Of a stretch of 64,000 nucleotides of DNA, positions 9,409-19,400 are shown piece after piece. How positions within the stretch are numbered: position 1 is the first letter of the stretch; every line of letters begins with the position of its first letter. The DNA comes from Mesostigma viride (Eukaryota > Streptophyta > Mesostigmatophyceae > Mesostigmatales > Mesostigmataceae), in the NCBI GenBank assembly GCA_009746045.1, contig RPFO01000264.1, positions 434,001 through 498,000 of the forward strand, read 5' to 3'. The notes under the pieces are model-generated. The model ran no database searches. It worked only from the letters and a program-made list of their open reading frames with translations, and had not been told where the DNA came from. Position numbers and translations under genes: made by a program.

Positions 9409-10261
9409 AGTGAGTGCAGAGGTGGTGGCAGCAGCAATAGGGGGGGCAGCACTCAGACGTGCATGCCAGGTGGTCAGATCCCACTGCCAGCATTGTCAGT
9501 TCAATGCACCCAAACCCCCTAAGTGGCATGTAGCTACCCCACCTAAGAGCAAGGGCAGGGTGGTAGGAGATGTCTTTCATATCAAAGGACAATCTTACTT
9601 GGCACTTAAAGATGCATGGTCAAGGTACACAACCATTGAACCATTACCTGGAATGGACAAGACACAGTTGCTCAGGGCTCTCTTGATTGCTCAGGCCAGG
9701 TACTACCCTGTGGAGGCATTGTTACTGGATCAGCAGTTCACGTGTCTTGCCAATGAACCAGGGTGTGAGGCTATTGATCTGGCTGGGCTAGAAGATCATG
9801 AGAGGCAAGGCATTATTGAAAGGGCCATCAGGTCCATTAAAACCCTTGTAGCCAAAGAAGATGGCAATCTGCTGGCTGACAGTGGGTCCTATGCTGACAG
9901 AGCTCTGTGGTCCACCAGGTTGTGCCAAGTCCTCAACAGGAGGCCACTCATGAAAACCCCACAAGGGGTGGTCATTACACCAGATGGATTGCATGCAGGC
10001 ATTTATCCACCTGAGGTACTAGCCCTCTACAACGCACAGCGAGCACAGACAGCTAGCAGGTTAGCTGTCAAGGATGCAAAGCATCCACGTCCCACCTTCA
10101 GAGAAGGGGATCAGGTCCTATTCTACAAGGAGTCGGGACTAGGCAAGGTGGGTACCTGGCATGGGCCAGCCACCATCCTAAAGTTTAACACCACTGGCAG
10201 GACAGTGTTAGTTAAACACAATGACACGGGAAAATTCACAGGTGTTCACCTCACAGGATGA
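9290..10261 (+). CDS. copia-B integrase
   Basis: The frame overlaps the end of gag. It starts (from about 9360) with an HHCC zinc-binding region: H-F-L-Y-G-H, then C-Q-H-C. The catalytic core follows with G-D-V-F-H (first Asp), L-L-L-D-Q-Q-F (second Asp) and R-Q-G-I-I-E-R (Glu), the usual D-D-E spacing order. The C-terminal part has W-H-G-P-A, typical of retroviral/copia integrases. It inserts the cDNA. There is no canonical protease between the gag zinc knuckle and this domain, where copia elements normally have one. The ORF ends where the next frame begins (TGA overlapping ATG at 10258). Confidence 0.85.
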   Translation: MSLNQPSHLWFPRCAECPPEDAQISFQELALQLHFLYGHEVSAEVVAAAIGGAALRRACQVVRSHCQHCQFNAPKPPKWHVATPPKSKGRVVGDVFHIKGQSYLALKDAWSRYTTIEPLPGMDKTQLLRALLIAQARYYPVEALLLDQQFTCLANEPGCEAIDLAGLEDHERQGIIERAIRSIKTLVAKEDGNLLADSGSYADRALWSTRLCQVLNRRPLMKTPQGVVITPDGLHAGIYPPEVLALYNAQRAQTASRLAVKDAKHPRPTFREGDQVLFYKESGLGKVGTWHGPATILKFNTTGRTVLVKHNDTGKFTGVHLTG

Positions 10262-11310
10262 AATTGTATTTTCCAACTGTGTCAGACGTGGCAGAGGAGG
10301 AAGAGCTGTTGGCCGACAGCCCTGTACAGTTGCCTGGCATCCCAGCGTTGCCCAGTGAGTGGTTGTTTGGAACACCCACTGGTGAGTGTGAGAGCCACAC
10401 CCACTGTGACACCCAGGTCACCCTTGATGATTGCAGGCAGTCACTGCAGGATTGGCCCCCTGCAGCAGAGGGTCACATTGGCAAAACAGGTGATCAGCAA
10501 CCTATCACCTCTACAAGTGTGAACATAGCTCAGCCACTAGCTGCACCTTCCAAACGCAGCCTAGCAGACGCTGTTCGCATTTTACAAGCAGCTCATAGAG
10601 CCAAAGCTCAAACTGCTGCAGGATCAGCTAAGGTGGGGAAGGTTGGGCAGAATGACAATAGCCCATTTATGGTTGCAGTGGACACACAAGCCCAGGTCAG
10701 CATTATCAGTGCCCTGGCTGTGCCCCATTTGCCTTTGGAACCTTCACCCTGGCACCATGTGGCTGATTTCTCAGGGCAGTCATCCCTCAAGGTATTAGGT
10801 CAGGTCATGTTGACTATACTCGGTATCCCCACTCCTTTTCAGGTATTGGAAGGTTATAAAGGGAATGCTTTGTTGGGGGATCCTTTTCTCTGTTACCCTG
10901 GTGTCCTCATATCCAGTGATAGACTATCCATCCAGGACATGGGTGGTGTTGATCTGAATCATTTCAAAATTTCTCTTGAAAAACTTCTTAACACCAACAT
11001 TGCTTCTGTAAAATTTGCTACACCCAAGTATGCCCCAGGGCAAGAACCCTGTGTGGCAGACCTGGTTCACAACCAAAAACTTCATCCCAACTCATTTGGA
11101 TTGGGCAAGCATGATGTGGCTAAAATGTCTCCTCTTTCTTATGAACAGATAGAGCAAGACTGTCGCACACACATAGGATTCCTAAAATGGGTGGAGGCCT
11201 TTAACAAGGCCAGGGAAGAATGGGTAGTGCCAGATCCTCTTAGTCCTTCTCATACTCCCCTGTCACACCTATTGACAAAAAGCCTGCAGGGTGCAAGCAC
11301 TTGCGCCTGA
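10258..11310 (+). CDS. copia-B protease-like domain plus linker to RT
   Basis: It overlaps the integrase stop by 4 bases (ATGA), so reinitiation or an assembly of two frames is possible. The first ~130 residues are a low-complexity linker. At about 10674-10950 there is a retropepsin-like segment: V-A-V-D-T-Q-A-Q-V-S-I-I-S, then G-Q-V, I-L-G, F-Q-V, and G-N-A-L-L-G-D-P. The catalytic triplet is D-T-Q instead of D-T-G. The C-terminal part, up to 11310, matches the region before RT in copia-C. Having this domain after integrase is unusual. The protease assignment is from motif layout only. Confidence 0.65.
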   Translation: MKLYFPTVSDVAEEEELLADSPVQLPGIPALPSEWLFGTPTGECESHTHCDTQVTLDDCRQSLQDWPPAAEGHIGKTGDQQPITSTSVNIAQPLAAPSKRSLADAVRILQAAHRAKAQTAAGSAKVGKVGQNDNSPFMVAVDTQAQVSIISALAVPHLPLEPSPWHHVADFSGQSSLKVLGQVMLTILGIPTPFQVLEGYKGNALLGDPFLCYPGVLISSDRLSIQDMGGVDLNHFKISLEKLLNTNIASVKFATPKYAPGQEPCVADLVHNQKLHPNSFGLGKHDVAKMSPLSYEQIEQDCRTHIGFLKWVEAFNKAREEWVVPDPLSPSHTPLSHLLTKSLQGASTCA

Positions 11311-11371
11311 AGTTTGTGTGTAAACATAAGCCAGCAGCAGATGGGTCAGTCATTTTCATGCTAGACCTTGT

Positions 11372-12220
11372 GTGACAGAGTTCAAGGGCACCACTGATCT
11401 GACAGAGGCAGAGTTGTACACGCCAGGCATTCAGCAAACATCCCTAAAAATCTTGCTGTCTGTCTTTGTGGGTCATCTCAATGATGGGGATGACTATATA
11501 TGTAAGGCTACAGACATTAAAAGGGCTTTCCTGAAAGGCTCACCTGAGATAGCACAACAAGTGTGGCATGGTCAGGTGTACGTAGTCTCCACTCCCAGAG
11601 TTTGGGCAAAACACATCCCTCAGCAGTACCTGAAAGCTAACATAGGTGTTGAAGGGCTGCAATCAGCTCCTCGCATTTTCAGGATGTCAGCTCAGGCTGT
11701 GTTTGAAAAGTTAGGGGCTAGATATGATGACATAGACCCTTGCTTCTTTGTGGTCCCACACCCTCATGGCATTCTCACCTTTGTGTGGCATGGGGATGAT
11801 CAGCTGATTGCTGGGCCAAGGCGTGCTGTGGATGATTTTATTCAACAAGTGTCACAGCATTTTGAGATTGGCAAGCAAGTAGAGCTGGGCACCACTGCCA
11901 TAAAATTTTGTGGCACAATGTTACAACTCCAGCAGCATCAAAACCAGTGGGTGTGTGCACTCTACTCTCCCAATGATTACATGCACAGCTGCTTGGAGGT
12001 TTTGCAAACAAAAATCAAACCTGGAGCCTGTCCTACCATTAGAGGCAAGCTGGGGTGGTTGTGCTCAACGTGTGCACCTCACCTGGCTGTGGTTAGCAGA
12101 GTTGATGATGATGTCTTGATGCAAGTAGGTCACAAAGCCATCACCAAAACTCTCCAGGAGGCCCTCCCCTTATCTTGCACTCCTTGGATCTCCACAAAAC
12201 CATTCACATCCAAGCTATGA
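11372..12220 (+). CDS. copia-B reverse transcriptase
   Basis: A copia-type RT in a new frame relative to the protease segment. It has T-D-I-K-R-A-F-L-K-G (palm, first Asp), G-L-Q-S-A-P in the fingers/palm, and the active site W-H-G-D-D-Q-L in place of the more common Y-V-D-D. It lacks its natural N-terminus because of a frameshift near 11290-11380. It copies element RNA into DNA. It corresponds closely to residues ~860-1150 of the uninterrupted copia-C protein. Confidence 0.8.
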   Translation: MTEFKGTTDLTEAELYTPGIQQTSLKILLSVFVGHLNDGDDYICKATDIKRAFLKGSPEIAQQVWHGQVYVVSTPRVWAKHIPQQYLKANIGVEGLQSAPRIFRMSAQAVFEKLGARYDDIDPCFFVVPHPHGILTFVWHGDDQLIAGPRRAVDDFIQQVSQHFEIGKQVELGTTAIKFCGTMLQLQQHQNQWVCALYSPNDYMHSCLEVLQTKIKPGACPTIRGKLGWLCSTCAPHLAVVSRVDDDVLMQVGHKAITKTLQEALPLSCTPWISTKPFTSKL

Positions 12221-12726
12221 TGGATAGTTCCATGGAGTCCAGGCAGATTACCAAGATGCAGGCAAGGGAGTCAGGCTTGTATTTTGTGCAGAATGATGAT
12301 GCACCCTTGTCTCTCATTTCATGGTACAGCCGGTTGCATAGACGCAAGGCTGTCAGCAGCAATGCTGCTGAGTGCAGGGCAGTGGTGTCAGCAGTGCTTC
12401 ATGCCAGGTACTTGAATCATGTGCTGGTTTGGTTGCAGATGCAAGCAGGCAGCAATGCTGGGGTGGTGGCACACTTGCTCACTGACAGTCAGTCAGTCCT
12501 CAGTTTCCTTGCTAACCCCTATGCTGTCCACACTGATCTTGACTGGGTGGTCCTGAAACAGGAGTCCACCTACTGGGAGTCCACCCGTCACGTGGAGGAC
12601 AAACACAACGCTGCTGATGCACTCACTAAAGTGCCTCAGCAGGCAGCTGAACAATATCAGCTGTTGTACCACTTGATGAACCCCTATGGCAAGCAGGCAA
12701 CCCTGCCCCATAGGGGGGACGCCTAG
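12175..12726 (+). CDS. copia-B RNase H
   Basis: It continues RT after a frame change near 12180. Copia-type RNase H features: M-M-D-S-S (Asp), A-E-C-R-A-V-V (Glu), L-T-D-S-Q-S (Asp) and a late N-A-A-D-A-L-T-K. It ends at a TAG at 12724-12726. It would remove RNA from the RNA-DNA hybrid. Confidence 0.8.
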   Translation: MHSLDLHKTIHIQAMMDSSMESRQITKMQARESGLYFVQNDDAPLSLISWYSRLHRRKAVSSNAAECRAVVSAVLHARYLNHVLVWLQMQAGSNAGVVAHLLTDSQSVLSFLANPYAVHTDLDWVVLKQESTYWESTRHVEDKHNAADALTKVPQQAAEQYQLLYHLMNPYGKQATLPHRGDA

Positions 12727-13789
12727 CAGGGTCCTGTTCACCAGGGCCGCCTAGGTCACCCAGTACCCCTTGGGCAGGTCCAAGGGGTAGGTTGTGGCTT
12801 CCAGCAAGGGGGGTTGGTTGGAGTCTGTTTTTCATACATCTGCGTGCCCTATGCCCAATAAAATCTGTTTTGATTTTTCAACACCATGGAATTTCGTTAT
12901 GCACACCTTCATAGGTGGGCATGGGATGTATCTCACACCTTTTTCACTAGGGCGTATGCCTTGGTGGATGGCCTTGAGCTCAGTGGCTCAGGTGCCCCCA
13001 TTCAAGTGGAGGGTCAAAGCTCCCTTGACAGGTGGTTACCCAGGACCCCAGTTCACTGTGGATATCCTGGGCCACCTGGCCTTACTGTTCAGTGGCAGTA
13101 AAGGCATGGGTGCTGTCATGTTGTCTAGTACAACGTGCTCAGCACAGGTGCAGGATGAAATATTCCTGTCACCTGTCACCAGGACTTCAGTCACCCATGT
13201 GCAGGGCAGGGGTGGCTGGTCTCCCACGTTGTGCAGGTGCAATGTGGCCAGGTCCAGGATGTCATAGTCCTGTCACCTGTCACTCGGACTTCAGCCCCCT
13301 CTGTGCAGGGCAGGGGTGGCTGGTCCTCACATGTTGTGCAGGTACAACATGGACAGTGCAGGGTGCAATAAACCTGTCCACTGTCACTCCTCAGGTTGCA
13401 GGTAACCTGAGCTCAGTTGACCCAGCCTGGCTGGGTATTTTTCTCTGAGTGGGCGATGATGATGGAACAACATGGAACCTCTTAAACGGTTACCTTGGCA
13501 TTTTTTTACAATGGCTCTCTTGGCTGGTGATGCACTCCCTGGATAGGCAGACAGGCATAGCTATCTCCCTTGTGAGCTCGCGAGGAGGAGGAACTCCCCG
13601 GGCATGTTGAGCTAAACGTGATGCCATCACAAGTATTGCACGAGTTCTGGGGCCCATCTTTTTCAGTCCAGATGTTGCAGTATGGGTGTCAGTTGCTCAG
13701 CACCTCAGTCAGCTTGGAGTCAGTCTCCTAGCTGGGCAGGATCAGGCTTGAAGTCGCTAGCCTTCAACCTGAAAGGAAAACATAATGGG
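12727..13789 (+). other. copia-B long 3' untranslated region with tandem ~104-bp repeats
   Basis: 1.06 kb without a supported gene. A unit beginning GTCACCTGTCAC occurs at 13168 and 13272 and remains similar for about 75-100 bp, including GTGCAGGGCAGGGGTGGCTG in both. The last bases before the LTR, GAAAGGAAAACATAATGGG (13771-13789), are purine-rich and presumably the polypurine tract. Confidence 0.7.
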
Positions 13790-14244
13790 AGTTAGATGAG
13801 ATGCTTAGGCTGACACACGGATTTCCGGCCTGCGCGCCGCGTATTGCCTACCGCGGCTGAGCGGGACACCTCAGTACAGTACGGCAGGGTGTACGGTACT
13901 GAGGTGTCATGTGGACCGATGTGCGGTTAGTGCCAGACTGTTCCTAGGTGCTAGATCGACCCGCCAGGTCCGGTGTAGCCGGGCCTGACGGGCCGAGTCT
14001 TAGCTGGTTGCTAGTGACGTGGTCGCATGGCATTGCAGTGTACAGTTGTCCACTTGTTGGTGCTGCAGGTAGCACCGCCATAGGCATATAGGCGTAGCAC
14101 TGGGGAGTGCCGCAGCACCCGAGTTTGCACAGTTCCATTCTGAGCCCTCAGCTTCCATTGCTCTCTCATTGTATTATTGTAATACAATCATCATTCGCTT
14201 TCAGCTTCAGCAGTTGTTCGTCGTCCCTAGTTCTCCATCCAACT
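13790..14244 (+). repeat. copia-B 3' LTR
   Basis: Direct repeat of 5772-6226 with about 8 substitutions visible by eye. It ends CCAACT and is followed by the target duplication ACCTG (14245-14249). Confidence 0.93.
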
Positions 14245-14966
14245 ACCTGACGTGGACCGAGTACAAGATTCGGTTTCTGGAGGCCATCCATCCTGACCTC
14301 CTCGCTGAGGTTAAGAAGCACTATGCAGAGGTACCCTGGGACAAGCTTGACATCCACGCTGTCCAGCAGTACCTTCTACAGGTGGCCGACGTCATCAAGC
14401 AGCCGCGCTACACCAGCACCCGCCGGTTCGCCTCATCCACGCTGACACGCCGTGTCCATTTCACTGAAGTGGAACCCGACCCGTCGGAGGGGGAGGAGTC
14501 CAATGACGACGAGCAGCCGGCCACCCAACTGCACGCCATCGATGCGTCCAAGGCTCGCTGTTTCATGTGTCACGAGGTCGGGCACCTCAAGAAGGACTGC
14601 CCGCGCCTCAAGGCGCGCACCAGCACGGCGACGGAGGCCACCAAGGAGGCCCCCAAGTTTTCTGGTCCCGCCTTTGAGAAGCGCCCAGCGCCGGCAGCGC
14701 GGGATGCTCGCCCGCGCAACGCAGGCGCGCGGGCTGCCAAGCTGCGCGACGCGCGCACGCAGCCCAACCAGTTCCAGACACCCCGCTTCCCAGCGTCGTT
14801 CTCTCGGACAGTGCGCGAGCTCAATGAGATCCTGGCGCAGCAGCAGGCTGAGGGTGACGAGTATGAGGCGCTCAATCCCGGTGACGACGACGACTCGGAT
14901 GAGGGGGAAGGGGAGACCGGGCGGTCGGACGAGGCGGCCTCCCGGCCCCGCGATCCTCGCGCATAG
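14245..14966 (+). CDS. gypsy-A gag, C-terminal part with CCHC zinc knuckle
   Basis: This continues the gypsy-A gag after copia-B. It includes the end of the capsid-like region (W-T-E-Y-K, L-L-A-E-V-K-K-H-Y), a zinc knuckle C-F-M-C-H-E-V-G-H-L-K-K-D-C at about 14560-14601, then an Ala/Arg-rich linker and an acidic tail, ending in TAG at 14964-14966. The pol frame starts right at this point in a different frame (-1 relative to gag), as is common for gypsy elements. A programmed shift is plausible but not shown. Confidence 0.8.
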
Positions 14967-15507
14967 TGCCCCTTCCCACAGGGGTAGAAGTAGGAGTAGA
15001 GTTAGTCCACCAGGTAGAACAGACGTCTGCACCAAATGTGGGCGCGGCCACTCTTGAGGCCGATGTAGCATCAGGCAATAATGTAGATAGGACTGGCGGG
15101 CAGGCCCCAGAGGTCTCCCCGCCCTCTTCAGGTGCAGACGTGTCGGCGACCGAGGTGGACCCAGCTTCAGCCAATCATGTAGATAGGTCTGGCGGACAGG
15201 CCCCAAAGGCCTCCCTGCCCTCTGCACCAAGCACCAGAACACTGCTAGTCTTTAGCGGTGGACTGGCGCTCCCCACCACCACACTTGACCCGTTTCTGAA
15301 GGAGAAGACGATCCTGGATGTTAAGTTTATGGTGGATACGGGAGCAACCACATCTTTTATCCATGAGGCCCTGGTGCGACGCGCTGGCTACACCATTCGC
15401 CCACACCCGACGCCCATCAACGTCCGGTACGCCGATGGTAACAAGCACCCGTCCCCGGGTCTCGTGGATCTCAAGGCGGTTGTCCAGGGCATCCCGGTAG
15501 AGGTAAC
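14967..15507 (+). pseudogene. gypsy-A pol start: linker and retropepsin, cut by copia-C
   Basis: After a linker holding an imperfect internal repeat (V-D-R-[TS]-G-G-Q-A-P in two copies), a retropepsin begins at about 15325 with M-V-D-T-G-A-T-T-S-F-I, the canonical D-T-G-A active site, then Y-A-D-G-N (flap region). Copia-C is inserted after 15507. The frame resumes at 23310 with the expected I-I-L-G-V-D-W end of a gypsy protease, so the insertion lies inside the protease. Confidence 0.85.
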
Positions 15508-16028
15508 AGTTATGGCACTCGTGCAATGGATGCGAACGTGTGTTGGATTATGCAATGGCTGGCATAATATCAACCCATGCAAGCTTGCCAAGCTGGATTG
15601 CATGGGCACGTAGGTTAGGGTAACCTAGCTGTCCTGCACTAGTGCTAACCAATGAGATGCTGGCTCCGTCCAGCTAGATCTACTCCAGCTAGGACTGATA
15701 CGATGCCCACAGGCACCGACTGCCTAACAGCACTACGTGGATGGTCCTGGACCTCCCCTAGGACCTCCGTACAGGACTAGCACTGCAACCACCTTGTGGT
15801 CTGCATCACAGCTCATAAACCCTACCACGTGAATACCCACGTGCGTGTGCCCTACATATCTCAGTGCTAATATCTAGCACCCACGTGCCCAATATGGCAC
15901 GTGCGGATCTAAACCCTAGTAGAGATATGTCCAGTGTACTACACCACCGTCCATGTCCGTATCCCACTTGGGAGACGGGGACAACGCCACGTGTACTGAT
16001 AGTCTAGGCCTGAAGTCCTAGAATAACT
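15508..16028 (-). repeat. copia-C 3' LTR (left copy)
   Basis: 521 bp, repeated at 22785-23309 (525 bp). On the minus strand it is preceded by AAATCCGAATGGG, the presumed end of the polypurine tract. Termini AGTTA/TAACT. Confidence 0.93.
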
Positions 16029-16445
16029 CCCATTCGGATTTCTTGATTTTTTTCTTGGGAGCTCAAGTGTCATAATATTACTTTTCTTTGGGGAGTGAGG
16101 GGAAGACTCTTCCCACAACCCACTCATATGCCAACCACTACGAATAAGCAAGGTTCCCCACAGGGACAACCAGTACACTGAAAGAGATGCATTTATAAAA
16201 GCGCCCATAGCTCCTCCGTGTTGGATACAACATCCCCACTGGTTGGGTGCCTGTGTTAGGAAAACCATTGTCAGAAAAATATGACCACACGTTTTATTGA
16301 CAAAGAACAAGCCATCAATAAAGGAGGACCCTTCTGACCTCAATCTTTAATGACGCAAAGAGAGTCTTACGGGTGGGACACTTCAGACCCTGCCACCCCA
16401 TGACCACCCTCCTATCTGGTGCTAATAGCCCTAGGCTGAGGTACT
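16029..16445 (-). other. copia-C 3' untranslated region
   Basis: About 415 bp between the pol stop and the 3' LTR, with no supported gene. It contains a 27-bp segment (around 16047-16074, including GGGAGCTCAAGTGTCATAAT) that reappears in reverse complement at about 52444-52471. Confidence 0.6.
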
Positions 16446-19400
16446 TCACCCTCGGCCGTTATATGGGTTCATCAGCGTGTATAGGACTCTGTACTGAGGC
16501 CCTGCAGCCTGGGGCACTTTTGTGAGTGCATCTGCTGCATTGTCAGGGTCTCGGATGTGAGTCTTGGACTCCAGATAGGTACACTCCTGCTTGAGGACAA
16601 TCCAGTTCAAATCGGTGTGCACAGCCAAGGGGTTGTCCAGGAAAGAGAGAAGGGATTGACTGTCAGTCAGCAGATGGGATTTGACACCAGCATAACTACC
16701 AGCCTGATGCTGCAACCACACCAGCAGATGGTTCAAGTACCTGGCATGCAACACAGCTGAGACCACAGCACGGCATTCCGCTACATTGCTGCTGACTGCC
16801 TTGCGCTTGTGGAGTCTGCTGAACCAGGAAACCAAAGATTGCTTGCCAGTGGGGTTAGACAACATAAATAGCCCTGCCTCTCTGGCTTGTACCTTAGTGA
16901 CTACCCGTGACTCCATGGAACTGTCCATCATGCATGTGATGTGGATGGGTTGGAACAGATCCAAGGCATGAAGAATAAGGGGAGGGCCATCATGCAACAC
17001 CTGTTTAATAGCCCTAGACCCTACCTCCATGAGGACATCATCGTCCACTCTGCTGACCACTGCCAGATGAGGAGCACAAGTGGCACACAGCCAACCTAGC
17101 TTACCCCTAATAGTGGGACAGAGATCAGAAGTGATGTCAGAGGGGAGAACATCTTTGCAAGACGTGACATACTCAGGGGATGCTTTGAGAGAACACACCC
17201 ACTCCTTCTGCTCCTTAAACATGTTCAGAATGATGCCACAGAACTTGACAGGATCTTTCCCCAGCTCCAGCTGCTTGCCTAATTCAAAGCTAGCAGACAC
17301 TTGAGCAATGAAATCCTCCACAGCTGCCCTGGGACCAGTAATGAGCTGATCATCCCCATGCCACACAAACATCATCATACCAGCAGGATGAGGGATGGTG
17401 AAGAAACAAGGGTCAATATCATCATACTGGGCCCCCAGCTTCAGGAAGACCTCTTGGGCAGACAGCCTAAAAATTTTAGGTGCTGACTGAAGCCCTTCTA
17501 CCCCCAAATTAGGTCTTAGATGAGGTTCCTTGATGTCCCCAGCCCAGACTTTGGGAGTGTTTACCACACAGACTTGACCCCTCCACACCTTTTGGGCTAT
17601 GTCAGGGTTGCCTTTAAGGAAGGCACGCTTAATGTCAGTGGCTTTACACACGTAGTCCTTACCAGCATTCAGATGGTGAAGGAAAGTGGCCAACAGGACC
17701 TTAAGAGACGTCTGCTGAATACCAGGGGTATACAGTTCAGCCTCTGTTAGCTCAGTGGAGCCCCTGAACTCCGTGACACAAGGTCTGGCATGAAAAATGG
17801 GAGGTGTCCCATCTGCCTGGGGTTTATGCTTGCAGACAAACTTCAGTCTGAGCTTTCTGGCCCCTTGTGGCAGTGCCTCAATCGGTGTTACAGGTGGTAC
17901 CTGGGACTTACTACGTGGATCAGGACAAACCCATTCCTCTCTAGCCCTGTTAAAGGCTTCCATCCATTTCAGAAAACCAATCTGCGTTTGACAGTCTTTG
18001 ACCACATCATCATAGGACAAGGGAGACATGGACGCTATGTCCCATCTACCAAGCCCAAACGCAGAGGGGTGGAGCTTCTGAGAATGAATGAGGGAATCAA
18101 CACAGGGTTCCTGACCTGGGAGATATTTTATGTTGACAGCATTGATGGCTGCTTCCAGGCCATCGCTGATCTGTGTTAGAGGAATTTTGAAATGGTCCAG
18201 GGCGACCTGCCCCACCCCAGTCACGCTCAACCTCCCAGCTGAGATGACAACTCCAGGGTATGAGACAAATGGTTCCCCCAGCAGTGCATTCCCCTTGTAG
18301 CCCTCTACTACCTGGAAGGGAGTGGGCACACCCAGAATGGGAATTAGCACTTGGCCTTTGACTGCCATTTTTGTTTTGCCTGAAAAATCTGACACTCTAG
18401 CCCAGGGCGAGCGTTGCAGACTTAGGCCAGATACAGCTTGTGCACTGATGATGCTCACCTGTGCCTGTGTGTCTACTGCCAGAATACTGGGATCCTGGTT
18501 AGATTCACCCACAGCATTGACTTGTGCTGCACCTGCTGCCATTTGTGCCTTGGCAGTGTGTGCTCTATGTAGAGCTTTTAGAGCCTCAGCAAATTTATTC
18601 CTGGGGACAACAGGATCTGCTGCTTCGCGTGGCTGTTCCTGAGATGAGGGAGGAGCGACCTGCTGCTCATCCAGTGCACGTTCCTCCTGCCCAGTTGGAC
18701 CAGTGGGCTGTGGTGGGGCTGCACCACTGAGGAACACAGGAGCGTCTATGGTTGTGTTGCTTGCATCAGCTATGTCCCTAGCCAATTCACTGGGTGAGAC
18801 CAACCCACCAGACTGAGGCTCTGAATCCATGTCCAAGAATTCTACCCCTGACACGTCTGCCAAAGGAGGGTAATAAAGCTTCAGTCTATGCTTGCCAACC
18901 ATTCGCTCTCTGTGATGCTGAATAGTCACCGTGTCACCTGTTTCTGACAACCTGATGATTTCAGCTGGACCATGCCATCTACCAGAGTGGGCTTTGTTCC
19001 CTTCCCCCTCCCTATAGTAGAGTACCTGATCCCCCACTTCAAACACAGGCCTGGCATTACTCTTATCCTTTTTTGCCAGCAACTTGGCCAAGTGTTGCCT
19101 TTGCGTGTTGTAGTGGTCTAGTACCTCCTGAGAGTAGCTACCTGATTGCAGGCCAATTGATGTGATTTCACCAAAAGGAGAAGACATGAGGGGCTTGGTG
19201 TTCAGAGTTCTGCACACCTCAGCTGCCCACGCTGTCCTATCAGCATAGCTCCCAGACTCTGCTGTCCTGGACTCATTTTTCTTTATGAGGTCCCTGATAG
19301 CACGCATGGTACGTTCAATCATCCCCTGGCGTTCATGATCTTGAGCCCCAGCAATGTCTATCTTGGGCAGATCAGGATAATCTTGTATCCACGTGAACTG

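Larger units (their letters stand above)
5772..14244 (+). mobile_element. copia-B: Ty1/copia-like element inserted in gypsy-A gag
   Basis: 8,473 bp with 455-bp direct LTRs that start AGTTAG and end CCAACT, so the termini are AGTT...AACT rather than TG...CA. The target duplication ACCTG is at 5767-5771 and 14245-14249. Removing it rejoins the gypsy-A gag region. Order: gag, integrase, protease-like domain, RT, RNase H, spread over several frames. By eye the two LTRs differ at about 8 positions (e.g. near 5856, 5871, 5887-5910, 6036). It is related in sequence and order to copia-C. Confidence 0.93.
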
